A DNA stretch of 64,000 nt from Boesenbergia rotunda (Eukaryota > Streptophyta > Magnoliopsida > Zingiberales > Zingiberaceae), in the NCBI GenBank assembly GCA_024364735.1, contig JAGFNQ010001609.1, forward strand, positions 286,303 through 350,302, in the 5' to 3' direction. Position 1 is the first letter of the stretch, and each line of letters begins with the position of its first letter. The notes beneath the pieces are model-generated. The model saw only the letters and a program-made list of their open reading frames with translations. It was not told where the DNA came from and did not search any database. This document shows, in pieces, positions 9,180-19,906 of the stretch. Position numbers and translations under genes: made by a program.

Positions 9180-11480
9180 ATGGGAAAAACAAAAAAGATT
9201 GCAAGTTCGAACGATTGTTCTTTGGAAGAACTGGGTTTTTATCCTAAGTGGTATGACACGGTCTCTTCCAAGGTGAGGTCGGACTCCCTCCATGCCGCTT
9301 GTCACAAATATGGCATTCCAGCGGATTGGGAGGTGAGGGTCCCAACCACAGGTCAGAGGTCGGTAACCCCCGATAAGGGCTTTTACACCTTCTTCCTAGG
9401 ACAAATGGAATTAGGGCTACGCTTCCCCCTCCCTTCTTACTTAATGAATGTTGCGCATTACTTCCGCATCCCCCTTCACCAACTGGCTCCCAATGCTTTC
9501 GCCTAGATGAGCGGGGCTCTGATTCTGTTCAAGATTTTTAGCATTCCCTTAACTCCCCGGTTCTTCCACTTCTTCTTTTCTCCGGTCGGCTCTCACGGGG
9601 CCTTTGGCTTCACTGCCCAAGGAGGTCATAGATTTTTGGGAAGTCTTCCTTCTTCCCATAAGGGGTGGAAAGAGAGATTTTTCTATATTCGACTCCCTAA
9701 GCGCCCTTTCAGCGATATTCATTGGCTGGAGAACTTGCCTCCCATTCCTGACCTAGGTGACTTCCAACAGGATGTGGGGTACCAACGGGCTAAGGGCATC
9801 TTAGCCGAGATGGAATTCCATGGGCTACAGTTGGTGCAATGCGAGGAGCTCCTTTACCGGGCAGAGATCAGTCCGAAGACGACCCCCCTCAGCTCCAACC
9901 TACGTAAGTAGCTTTGTTCCAAGGATGCCGCCTGATTGATGTTTTTTGACGCCTTGTGGCCTTTCACCATGCAGGCGACATCCTGCTTTCTATGGAGAAG
10001 AATAAATTTTTGAAGTGGGACCAGGCTCACGAACAAGCCTTGATCCTCGGGGTAATATCTTCGATTCCCACAGGAATCTCCCCCGAGGATGGCGAAAAGG
10101 AGGGGGAGTTGTCCATGAGCCCTGCAGCGCCGGAGGTCCCCCCTAGCAGTGATATCCCGGTCGTGCCCCTAGTCCCTCAAGGGGAGCCTCCAGCCTCCTC
10201 CCCAAGGGCTCCACAAGAAAAAGTTGCCTCCTCGTTGCCCAACGGGCCCACCACTATCCCCGTCTCTAGGAAGACACGGTTCGAACGACGATCCCCACGG
10301 GACCGCCCCCTAAAGCGGCTGAGGAAAGGCTTGCGTTCAACTACTACTGAGGATGCGGCTGTTCTGGTTCCCATCACCGGGGTTAGACCCCACTCCTCCG
10401 CTGTCATTGTGTCTTCCTCCACTGCAGGTGTCACCGTCCCGACAGCCGATCCTCCTCGCGGCAAGGAGGTATCCGCGGGACCACTTCGCTCCCATCGGAA
10501 GGCTCCCTTAGCCGCGAAGGAGGCTACAGGCAGTGCCCCGTCTATCGTCATAAAGGGAGTCACCACCGGGGCATTACCTATTGCTTCCAGTTCGGAGGAA
10601 GATGTTCCGCATCCCTTGGACGTCCCTAGCTCCTCTGCTCCCCCTACCGCGTGGGCTCCAAGTCCGCTTTGGCAAGCGGTCGATCAGCCCAGTACCTGGG
10701 CATGCTGCACCAATCTTTACGGGCGATAAGTGGTCCATTCCTGCTCTTCACTTCTCCCTAATCCCCTTTTATCGACTATTTTTGCTCACCTCCCCAGGTT
10801 GCTTCGAACTACATGGCCACGCTCTGCTTATTGCAATCCGGAGGGGTTACTGAGAGTCTCTTACGGCAGGTGTCGGATGCAGAGGCAGAGAGGCGGGCCG
10901 AGCCCGTGAGGCCGGCCTCCTATAGCTAGCGGTCAGCCGGGTCCTCCAAGAGAAGGCTGATCATAACCTGTCCTCTTTAATATCAGCCGAGGATACCCTA
11001 CATGGGTACAAACACCGGGAACGCCTGGGATAAAAAAAGAACCAGGCCCTCGAAGAAGACTTACAAAAATTATCGCAGGAGCAAGAGCAACTCCAAGCCC
11101 GCAATAAGGAGTTGTCTGACCAGGTTACCCTTTTGGAATCGACTATGAAGAACTTGGAGGACCGAGGCGCAAAGCTGATCCTAGAGGTGGAGGCACTCAA
11201 AATGTCCAGAGCCAACACCGAGCCCCAGGCCCAGCACCAGTCGAAAAACTCTGCACCTCCATTGTCTCCAGTGGAGGCATCTTACAGAGCCAAATTCTTG
11301 GAATCGGAGGAGTACGCCTGTCTAGTGGCTGCACAAGCCTTCAAGACCCCAAACAAGGCTTTTACGGTGCCATCAAGCAGTTGGAAAAAGATAAGTTATT
11401 GAGGCCAGGCTCTGATTTGAGCGCCATAACCATTCAACGTGTCTGAGATGATCTTTCCCCCAAAGAGCAAACTCTGTAGG
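9180..11480 (+). pseudogene. Antisense extra gene of Tat element ('putative gypsy type transposon' family)
   Basis: Exon 1 (9180-9903) starts MGKTKKIASS and carries the conserved core ELGLRFPLPSYLMNVAHYF followed by LHQLAPNAF, then a later part with RFFYIRLPKRPF; this resembles the Pfam 'putative gypsy type transposon' domain (PF04195 as I recall it). One in-frame TAG (9504-9506) splits it. Exon 2 (from 9975) continues in frame after a 71-bp intron and is rich in Pro, Ser and Arg, with a basic cluster near 10270-10330. A likely last exon (about 10798-11480, after the acceptor CTCCCCAG) encodes a Glu/Lys/Leu-rich coiled coil with two stops. The function of this family is unknown. It lies between pol and the 3' LTR and runs antisense, as described for Tat elements. 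Confidence 0.72.
9904..9974 (+). other. Predicted intron in D's antisense gene
   Basis: Donor C|GTAAGT and acceptor ATGCAG|GC bound 71 bp. Removing it joins the frame of exon 1 to that of exon 2 exactly (codon split after its first base). The retained sequence would stop at 9911. Confidence 0.75.
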
Positions 11481-11693
11481 GCGCTTAATTATCACATGCT
11501 TGTCTTCCTCCCTCCTCTTTTGACTGTCCCAGTTTATCCTTTTGAAATTCTTTGATTTTAGGATGAATATTTACTTGATTTATCATTAGCCTTTTTGTTT
11601 TTACCATGATTCCCGGTTCATCTTCCGCTCTATGTAGTAGACATTTGCTTTTTGGTAGGGGTGGTGTAGGGTACATCCCCAACCCCTAATCGA

Positions 11694-11817
11694 TGCCCGT
11701 ATGGCTCCAAGGCCAGGCCTACTCCTGAGAGGGTATAGGTCAGCTCTCGACTAGGCGTGTACAACTCCGAGGCCAAGCCTACACGCCGAGAGGCTATAGG
11801 GTTTTATTGTAACGCCC
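11694..11817. repeat. 68-bp tandem repeats, left block (element D)
   Basis: A diverged copy (11694-11739) and one good copy of the 68-bp unit precede solo LTR S1. The array goes on at 15053; S1 with its tttat duplication interrupts it. Confidence 0.85.
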
Positions 11818-12360
11818 GCCTTTTTCCACACCTTACGGTGTGGCGGGAGGCGGCGTTATGCTAACATACATATAGGCATATGAACATCGTATTGCAGCGG
11901 AATAATTTAAAACTTTATACATACATGCAACTAACACTTGAGTTAAGTAGACATGTCTTAACTATCATTCCTATACATAATGACATGGTAACTTAGCATG
12001 TTAACATCATACGTAACATCATGATATGAACATCACATAAATCATCCATAAGCATCATAAGTAGTAAGTTATTCTTTAGGCATAACTATCATAAGTATAG
12101 CATGGAACTTAAGAAGACAATGCAAAACACAAGACATGTAACAAAGTATAAATATGAGAATCTTTTTCTTTTTCCTTTGTCATGTCACTGCCACACACAC
12201 ACTCTTGCCCCTCCTGCCGCTTCCCTTAATATCCTCTTGCTTGATCTGCGGTATAAGAAAATAAAACTATAAGCACATAGGCTTAGTAAGACCCTTTCCT
12301 ACTCACCAAAACCATACGTCTCATAAAATAAAACATATAACTTACTTATCATAAAGTAGT

Positions 12361-12760
12361 TCTTCATATAAAACCTAAGCATATGAAATACTAACATGGC
12401 ATGGTTCTTGACATAAAACATAAGTATATGAAACATTTGACATGGCATGGTTCTTAACATAAAGTATAAGCATATGAAACAGCATATGAAACATTTAACA
12501 TGGCATGGATCTTAACATAAAGTATAAGCATATGAAACATTTAACATGGCATGGTTCTTAATATAAAACATAAGTATATGAAACATTTAACATGACATGG
12601 TTCTTAACATAAAACATAAACATATGAACATTTAACGTGGCATGGTTCTTAACATAAAACATCAGCATATGAACATTTAACATGGCATGGTTCTTAATGT
12701 AAAACATAAACATATAATATATTTAACATGGATGCATAACATGAATGGATGCATGAGTCA
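12361..12760. repeat. Tandem repeats in solo LTR S1
   Basis: About eight imperfect units of roughly 45-60 bp, each with CATGGCATGGTTCTTAACAT and a TATGAAACATTT part. S2 has unrelated-looking but similarly placed CATG-rich repeats. Confidence 0.75.
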
Positions 12761-12903
12761 AATGCATATATTCTAAGGATGCTTATTTGAAAATCATACT
12801 TATAAATACTTAAACATAATCATCATATCATGGGGGCCCTGGCTTGTACCACATACATACATCATATGTGCGCATCCCTAAGTAAATACGAGGTAGCTAG
12901 TCT

Positions 12904-13070
12904 CGACCTACTAGGGTAAGGACAGCTGCGGTAGTCCCAAAAACTGAGGCATGAGGAGCCCATCCCTGTTGGACAGCTGTGGTAGTCCCAAAACCGGGGA
13001 CAGCTGCGGTAGTCCCACACAGAGGCTTACATGAGGAGCTCATCCCTTGGACCCTTACTTCGGTCCGGTA
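12904..13070. repeat. GGACAGCTG-GTAGTCC triplicate in S1
   Basis: Three copies of GGACAGCTGYGGTAGTCCC lie in a GC-richer island; each can pair GGAC with GTCC. The homologous island in S2 (about 29330-29520) keeps GGAC...GTCC arms around changed centres. Confidence 0.6.
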
Positions 13071-14675
13071 CAAGCTCATTCATAAAGTAAAATAGCTTCA
13101 CATGCTTCATCATTTATAGAACATACATAACATATTTAAAGACATAAACATAATAGCATAAAGCATACTTAGCATTTCATCGTTCATAATTCATGCATAA
13201 CATCATAATGTCTTAAAGACATAAACATCATCTTCATTCATTGTCTTCTTTCATAAGTCATGACATACATACATAATTATGCCTTGAGACATAAACATCA
13301 TCTTAGTTCATAAAGCTTGCATGATCATGGTACATAAGGTAAGCATGTATTACATACATGGTACATATCACATAGCATACATAATCATAGTATTTATCAT
13401 AAAGCATGCATGAGTAGGATTCCTATGAACATGATACATATTACATAGGTTCATGGCCTTTAACATAAAACATGCATAGGTCTTCATAACCATATATCTA
13501 TCATAGGCATTTAACATAATACATGCACCATTCTACACCAACAATAAGGCCTATTTCACCATACATGTGTTCATGGTATATGGTTTAAAGCATTCATGAA
13601 TAAAACATGGCACATAGATAAGTATACCAAGTCATGATACATAGCTCATAAAGATAAGGTTTTAGGTACCATATAATTCATATAATATACTTGAACATAT
13701 ATCTACATTATAATAAGTCATAAACACATACACTTGAAACCTTAGATTAACCCAAACCCTAGAACTTGTGCTTGGCCGAAAGTCATAAGTGGGGGTTCCC
13801 ATGGTTCAAGTAACATGTGAGGTGCCACAAGTAATATATCACCCATACATTATATACAATGCTATAGGAAACCATTAGAATACATGATTGGAGCTAACCC
13901 CAAAGTCCTAGCCCTAAACCTTGACTTGGCCGAACCCTAGAAGGGCTTTAAGTCCATGGGGAATTCATTTAATGCACAAATAATATCCATTATATCCTAG
14001 ATAAACATAATAAACATGCTTGGAAGGTTAGATCTAATCCTAACCATGAAGATGGGATGGTGGCCGAAACCCTAGAGGATCTTAGGGTGCTACAAAATTT
14101 CCCCAAACCATAATTTATCATTTATTTATCATAAGAAAATATAAGGGAGCATGAATGAGGGTTTACATCATCCCCACACCTAAATACAAGGCTTGGCCGA
14201 AACCCTAGAACCCAACCCTCATGGTTTTCTCACTTAGATCCTAAACAAACACTTAAATCATGATAGACATCAAAGAAAACAATTATACCACAGGTGAGGG
14301 AGTCTTACCTTTCTTGATCTTGGTTATAAACCTTGAATAGAGGAATAAAGGAAAACCTTCTTGACCCTAGAACTCACCTTAGCCCTTGTAGCCTTGTAGG
14401 AAGCCTTGGATCCTCAAGATTAAGGTCTTCTTGTGAAGCTTCTCCAAGGGAAAACCCCTTGTGGGTTTCGGCTAGAAGGAGGAAGAAGAGGGAGAGAAAG
14501 AGCTTTGGTGGAAGAAGAAAACAAATAACTTAAGTGTTAAGTTGTCTCTTCCCTTCCCCTCTCTTTTATACTAAATGAAGGGGGCAAGTGAAGGGGCATG
14601 GTGCCTCTTCTCTTGATGACTCTTCACTTCCTTTAGCCTCAACTAAAATCCTCTTCCTTTTCCAATAGCACTCCC

Positions 14676-14757
14676 TTGCTAGGTGAATTGGTTAGTACAT
14701 GCATGATGAGGCTTTGCCTCTACCTTAGGTCCAAGGTTCAATCCTTGGTGCATGCAC
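14676..14757 (+). other. tRNA-like sequence in S1, upstream of and antisense to its promoter
   Basis: A D-arm-like part (CTAGGTGAATTGGTTAGTAC) is followed by a short arm and a T-arm-like part CCAAGG-TTCAAT-CCTTGG with a B-box-like GGTTCAATCC. The order fits a tRNA, but no full acceptor stem is evident. The block is kept in S2 and, more loosely, S3. Confidence 0.5.
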
Positions 14758-15052
14758 TTTATTTTTATTTCTTTTTCTTTTATTTTTGACAAAGCACACA
14801 TAAGAGCCCACTAAGAGTTATGCTAATTTTCCTAATTGGAGCCCAATTATATTCATGCTAATATTCTACCCAATGTTCACTAATAACCATGGTACTAGAA
14901 GAACTCATATAAGGCCCATTGTACCTAGTTTTTAATTTATATAAGAGATCTTGCTACGGTTTATGCTAGTATTCATACATTATTTGAGAATTTGTATAGG
15001 CATGATTAATATTTTAAAGAAAAATATTGAGAGGATTTTACGGGTCGTTACA

Positions 15053-15934
15053 TTTATTCAGCTCTTGGCCGGGCGTGTACAGCTCCGAGGCCAAGCCGAC
15101 ACGCCGAGAGGTTGTAGGGTTTTATTCAGCTCTTGGCCAGGCGGGTACAGCTCCAAGTCCAAGTCTACACGTCGAGAGACTGTAGGGTTTTACTTAGCTC
15201 TTGGCCGGGCGTGCACAGCTCCGAGGCCAAGCCTACACGCCAAGAGGCTATAGGGTTTTACTCAGCTCTTGACTGGGCGGGTACAGCTCCGAGGCCAAAC
15301 CTACACGCCGAGAGGCTATAGGGTTTTGCTCAGCTCTTGGTTGGGCGTGTACAGCTCCGAGGCCAAGCCTACACGCTGTAGGGTTTTATTCAGCTCTTGG
15401 CCGAGCGTGTATAGCTCTGAGGCCAAGCCTACAAGCCGAGAGGCTGTAGGGTTTTATTCAGCTCTTGGTCGGGCGTGTACAGTTCAGCGGCTAAGCCTAC
15501 ATGCCGAGAGGTTGTAGGGTTTTACTCAGCTCTTGGCCGGGCGTGTACAACTCCGAGGGCAAGCCTACACACCGAGAGGCTGTAGGGTTTTATTCAGCTC
15601 TTGTCCGGGCGTGTACAGCTCTGAGGGAAAGCCTACACGCCGAGAGGCTGTAGGATTTTACTCAGCTCTTGGCCAGGCGTGTACAGCTCCGAGGCCAAGC
15701 CTACACGCCGAGAGGCTTTATGGTTTTATTCAGGTCTTGGCCGGGCGTCTACAGCTCTGAGGCCAAGCCTACACGCCGAGAGGCTTTATGGTTTTATTCA
15801 GCTCTTGGCCGGGCGTGTACAGCTCCGAGGCCAAGCCTACACGCCGAGATGCTGTAGGGTTTTACTCAGCTCTTGGCCAGGCGTGTACAGCTCCGAGGCC
15901 AAGCCTACACGCCGAGAGGTTGTAGTGTTTTATT
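15053..15934. repeat. 68-bp tandem repeat array (element D)
   Basis: About 13 units of 68 bp; GCTCTTGG starts recur at 15061, 15129, 15197 and 15265. Each unit contains CAGCTCTTGGCCGGGCGTGT and CACGCCGAGAGGCTGTAGGG; one unit (near 15370) is shortened. The array lies between integrase and the antisense gene, a known hypervariable place in Tat elements. Overlapping plus-strand ORFs here are by-products of the repeat. Confidence 0.93.
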
Positions 15935-16007
15935 TAGAAATGCAGCCTTGACATTTTTCGAATTACAAGTGGTGCTTCTTTTTTGTTAATGATATGGCTA
16001 GACAGTG

Positions 16008-17400
16008 GGATATTGAAAATGTACAAAAACGCAAGGGTACCTCCCGACCACTCATGAAGCACAGTAGGGGCGATGATGCCTTGCCTGCCAAGGCCTCTCC
16101 AGTCTTCTACCGTGGCCGTCTTCCAAATAGTAGCTACCTCCTATATATTAGTTTTTTGATGACGACGTAAGGACCATCCCACTGCGGCTCTAGCTTCCCA
16201 AGATCCCCCACTGGCTTGATTCTCTTCCAAACCTGATCACCCACCTCGAAGCTATGGGCGATCACCTTTCGATTGTATCCCAGTTGCATTTCCGGCGATA
16301 GGCTTCCAACCTTATCGCAGCCTTGTCTCGTACCTCCGATATGAGGTCCAGATCAATCAACCGCTCCTGGTCGTTATCTTCCTTGAAATGTCGCCGTCGT
16401 GGAGACTCCTCTCCCACTTCCACTAGAATGACGGCCTCTGCTCCATAGACCTATTGGAAAAGGCTCTCGCCAGTCCCTTCTTTTGGGGTAGTCTGATAAG
16501 ACCACAAGACGCTAGGAAGTTCTTCAACCCAGCTGCCCCCAACGTGATCCAGCTTTACTTTGAGCCCTCGGAGAATTTCCCGATTGACCACCTCCGCTTG
16601 TCCATTACTTTGTGGGTAGGCGACAGAGGTGAAAGCCTGTTGAATGCCCAGCCCTTCGCACCATTCCTTCAATCTTCGTGCAGAGAATTACCTTCCATTG
16701 TCCGATACCAGCTTGTGAGGGATGTCATACCTGCAGACAATATCTTTCCATAAAATATTCATTACCGTCGCCGCTGTGATGTTGGCTAAAGGTTCGGCTT
16801 CTACCCATTCAGAGAAGTAGTCGACAAGGACTAGGAGGAATTTCTTCTGTTGGGGCCCGATGGGGAAGGGCCCCACAATGTCCATTCCCCACTAGTCGAA
16901 CGGGCACTAGACTGTAGAAACCCTCAACGGCTCCGTTGGGCGATGAGAGACATGTTGGTGCTTTTGACAAGCCTTACATCTGGCTACGAAGTTGAGCGAA
17001 TTGGCCTACAAGGTAGGCCAGAAATACCCCGCCAAAAGGATCTTGCGTGACAGAGATCTTCCTCCAATATGACTTCCACATATGCCCTCGTCCACCTCTC
17101 GCATTATATAGCTAGTCTCCTCCGGCCCGACACATTTAAGGAGGGGTCGAGCATAAGCTCTCTTGTATAACTGATCCCCGACCAGTGTAAATCTCTCTAC
17201 TCGTCGGCGAAACAACTGCCTCTCAGGGCTCCCACTCGGTAGGGATCCATCCCAGAGGAAGGCTATATATGGGTCCCTCCAGTCTACCGGTCTGTTGATT
17301 CGAAGTTCTCCGATTTGGGCCACCATGGTTTTCGTCAAACTGGGCTCCTCCAACTGCCACGTGGATATGGAATTGGCCAACTTAGCTAATTTGTCGGCCC
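16008..17400 (-). pseudogene. Gypsy integrase (element D)
   Basis: From the N-terminal side: an HHCC-type region with EETSYIMREVDEGICGSHIG (17006-17380 block); the DDE core with MDIVGPFP, LVSDNGR (16688-16885 block) and SNGQAEVVNREIL (16451-16672 block), which supply the two Asp and the Glu; then a C-terminal region readable to about 16010 (YGAEAVILVEVGEESPR, later LERPWQARHH). At least one frameshift separates DNGR from the next block, and stops interrupt the linker, the end of the core and the C-terminus. No chromodomain is visible, as expected for Tat. Confidence 0.88.
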
Positions 17401-17422
17401 GTACATTATCTGACCTGGAGAT

Positions 17423-18358
17423 CTATTGCAGGATAACCTCCGAGAAAGCGGCTTTTAGCTGTTCATATAAGACTACGTACCTTTGCAACCGCTCGCATTT
17501 GACTTCAAAACCTCCTGCTACTTGTTGAGCCACTAACTGCGAGTCTGAATATATCGTGATTCGACGAGCACCCATGTGCCAAGCCACCTGCAATCCTGCC
17601 AAGATCGCCTCATACTCGGCCTCATTGTTGGTAGCCTTGAATTGGAGTCGGATAGAAAGATGCAACGTGTCTCCTCTGGGGGAGATCAGTCGCAGTCCTA
17701 CCCCTCTGTGTTGGCTATTGGCGGATCCATCCATATAAGTCTTCCACATACCTTCAGTCTCTGCCTCCGGGACTGTCTCCATCATGAAGTCAGAGAGAGC
17801 CTGCGCTTTAATGGCGGTTCGAGGCTGATACTCAATGTCGTATTCACTTAACTCTATTGTCCATTTGATTAACCTGCCTGACGCCTTGAGATTAGTAAGG
17901 ACTCGGGCGAGCGGGCTATTAATGAGAACCACGATTGGATGCGCCAAGAAGTATGGCTGTAACCTTCGGGCCATCAAGACCAAGGCGTAAGCCAGTTTTT
18001 CCATCATGGTGTACCTTGTCTCAGCGTCCTTCAGTAGGTGTCCGAAGAAATAGACAGGATGTTGTATCTGATATTGTTCTCGCACAAGTACCGACCCAAC
18101 CACTTGCTCGGTGGCCGATAAATAGACGAATAATGTTTCCCCCTCCACTGGCTTATGCAGGGTCGGGAGCTCCGCTAAATAGGTCTTTAATTCTTCGAAG
18201 GCCTTCTCACACTGGCCATCCCATTCAAATTTAACAGCTTTCCTCAGAATTTTGAAGAAGGGGAGGGCTTTGTCCGCGGATTTGGAGATAAACCGCGATA
18301 GAGCAGTGATTCTACCATTCAACTGCAGGACTTCCTTGAAGTTTTTCGGGGGTGGCAT
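17423..18358 (-). pseudogene. Gypsy RNase H plus second (archaeal-type) RNase H, 311 codons open (element D)
   Basis: The open block begins at the RT-RNase H connection (MPPPKNFKEVLQLNGRITAL), passes the first, inner RNase H (FVYLSATEQVVGSVLV, PVYFFGHLL) and ends with a second RNase H showing YMDGSAN, NNEAEYEAILAGL and IYSDSQLVAQQ, i.e. Asp, Glu and Asp of the active site. A second RNase H of this type is diagnostic of the Tat group. The first domain looks degenerate at its catalytic residues, also usual in this group. Confidence 0.9.
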
Positions 18359-19090
18359 ATCCAGGATGACCTTTACCTTTTCCGTGTTGGCTTAAATCCC
18401 CCTTTTCGTCACCATGTACCCCAAGAACCTGCCACTTTTGACTCCGAACACACACTTAGCTGGGTTTAGTTTTAACCTATGTGCTCTAAGGGTGGCGAAT
18501 GTTTCTTCCAGGTCAGCGACCATGTCCCCTCCCTTTTCGTCTTGACTAAGATGTCATCCATGTACACCTCAATGTTTCGCCCGATTTGGTGTTTGAAGAC
18601 CTTGTCCATTATCTGCTGGTAAGTGGCGCCCGAGTTACGTAAGCCGAAGGGCATAACGTTGCAGCAGTAGGTGCCGTCAGCTGTCACGAAACTGACTTTC
18701 TCCTGGTCTTCGGGGGCGAGAGGGACTTGGTGATAGCCCTGATATGCATCTAGCATGGAGATGAACTCGCAGCCAGCGGTTGAGTCTACCAACCGATCTA
18801 TCCGGGCAGACTCATCATTTACCTCCTGGCCTGGGAACCAAGACCACATTAGCCAGCCAGGTCGGGAACTGGACTTTCTGGATGTGTCCAGCTTTTAGTA
18901 ACTTCTGAACTTCTTCCCATATAGCTTTATCATGATCGGGGGAGAAGTGTCTCATCTTTTGCTTCACTGGACGAGCTTCCGGCGACGCATGTAAGTAATG
19001 CATAGCTAGCGCCGGGGGGACTCCCTTAATTTCTTCAGCAGCCCAAGAAAATACGTCTCTGTGATTCCACAGGCACTCAATGAGGCGATT
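18359..19090 (-). pseudogene. Gypsy reverse transcriptase (element D)
   Basis: The N-terminal part (MHYLHASPEARPVKQKMRHF to VPRPGGK, 18815-19003) and the catalytic part (ISMLDAYQGYHQVPL, MPFGLRNSGATYQQ, and YMDD in VYMDDILVKT, 18472-18849) are in different frames. The sequence that normally joins them (DLNKACPKD region) is missing, with a short deletion around 18815-18835. After the palm, a KSGRFLGYMV-type segment is readable to 18359 with one stop. Upstream, homology stops near 19090. Confidence 0.9.
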
Positions 19091-19270
19091 TCGTAATGCC
19101 GGAGCAAGGTCGAGCGCAATGCAAGTACTTCCTCCACCGCCATGAGGATGGATCTGTACCTCTTAACTTTCCACTTCTCGTCGCTCTTGCTTAGGCCCTT
19201 CATCCACTCGCGGATGAGTGAGATCCTCCGCTCCTGCCATCGGTGCTCCCTCGGGTGTTTTGTCAAGAGA
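19091..19270 (-). pseudogene. Short gag-region remnant fused to RT (element D)
   Basis: The minus-strand frame just after the primer site is about 60 codons long (EWMKGLSKSDEKWKVKRYRS, then EEVLALRSTLLRHYEI) and then runs into RT-homologous sequence. The normal several kb of gag and protease are absent, so D has an internal deletion. The gag motif itself is not one I recognise. Confidence 0.55.
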
Positions 19271-19290
19271 TTCCCACAGACGGTGCCAAA
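19271..19290 (-). promoter_or_regulatory. Primer binding site of element D
   Basis: On the minus strand TTTGGCACCGTCTGTGGGAA lies two bases after the 5' LTR. The TTGGCGCCGTCTGTGGGAA form is characteristic of Tat-type gypsy elements; this copy differs by one base. Confidence 0.8.
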
Positions 19291-19292
19291 TT

Positions 19293-19906
19293 TGTTCCGG
19301 AAGGAGTCGTCGGCGATGGCTAGTCGTTGAGGATCAGCCCCTGCGAAGGTTACTATGTCACCGAAGAACTCGAGAATCCTGCAAAAGTAACACAAGCGTT
19401 AGGGGACACGCCGGCAGGGGTCCGGCAAAGTCCACTCTGACGCTCAAGTTAGGATGGTGTAGAAGTAACGATCTGAAAGAAGGAACAAACACTGTAACTA
19501 TGATCTTCTCCCCCTTTTTACCGGAGGGGTTGAACTACCTTTTATACCGGTGCCGGCGGATTTGTTGTGCCCCCCTTATCGGTGCCACGTCTCCGATACT
19601 TAAGCCACGCCCCTTGATTTCGGTGATGAGGGGATATCCCTTGAAACCGTCGGCGCCAATACCCTTCTTTCCCTTGTTGGGCCAACTTTACAGGGAGAGA
19701 TGGATGTGGGCTTTCTTTAGCCGAGGTCGGCTATTGTGAGCCCGCCTCCCGGGGGGAGCTCGGAAGCCTCGGGATGTTATATCTCTCGAGGTTATCTTTT
19801 CCCGGGTGCCCCCTTGAGAAGGGGTCTCGGGACCCGAGAGAGAAGGTCGGATCGCGTCCTTAGCTTCTTCATCCCTGTGTCCAGCTCGGGTTATCCAGCC
19901 CCATCA
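19293..19906 (-). repeat. 5' LTR of element D
   Basis: TGTTCCGGAAGG...CCATCA, 614 bp, homologous to 8012-8637 with scattered substitutions and a few small gaps. Its minus-strand TATA box reads TGTAAAG where the 3' LTR has TATAAAG. Confidence 0.88.

Larger units (their letters stand above)
11818..15052 (-). repeat. S1: solo LTR, TGTAACG family
   Basis: It is flanked by a perfect duplication tttat (11813-11817 and 15053-15057) and has ends TGTAACGCCCG and CGGGTCGTTACA. No primer site, polypurine tract or inner direct repeat of the ends is present, so it is a solo LTR of about 3.2 kb. Minus sense is assigned because a TATA box (plus-strand CTTTTATA, 14563-14570) and the aligned S2 features read that way. 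S1, S2 and S3 share a terminal hairpin (CGCCCGC...GCGGCGTTA), a CAGCGGAATAA block and a GCTTAGTAAG block. LTRs this long with TGTAACG ends suggest a chromovirus such as Tekay/Del, but no coding region is attached. Confidence 0.85.
8012..19906 (-). mobile_element. Element D: Tat-lineage Ty3/gypsy retrotransposon with antisense gene
   Basis: Order along the minus strand: 5' LTR (19293-19906), primer site, short gag remnant, RT, RNase H plus second RNase H, integrase, 68-bp tandem repeats, antisense gene, 3' LTR (8012-8637). The two RNase H domains and the antisense ORF before the 3' LTR define the Tat group. Target duplication is ctgca (left) and ctgaa (right), one mismatch. Gag and protease are mostly missing: gag-region sequence joins RT near 19090. 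Solo LTR S1 sits within the tandem repeats. Length without S1 is about 8.7 kb. Confidence 0.9.

Noticed and set aside
9180..9911. Host gene on the plus strand
   Set aside because: It lies within D between LTR and integrase and matches the known antisense ORF type of Tat elements.
14676..14757. Functional tRNA gene
   Set aside because: There is no complete acceptor stem or clear anticodon arm; only the D- and T-arm-like parts are convincing.
11818..15052. S1-S3 as DNA transposons with terminal inverted repeats
   Set aside because: The ends are TG...CA with 5-bp duplications, there is a TATA and a polyadenylation signal, and the inverted match is only about 7-10 bp; solo LTR fits better.
15053..15934. 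Regular repeats that could suggest a CRISPR array
   Set aside because: Units are contiguous 68-mers without unique spacers, and the setting is a plant retrotransposon.
14951..15951. Chain of overlapping plus-strand ORFs of 60-100 codons with repeated QLRGQAYTPRG-type wording
   Set aside because: They are translations of the 68-bp tandem repeat. The unit is not a multiple of three, so frames rotate and stay open only because the unit is short of stops.
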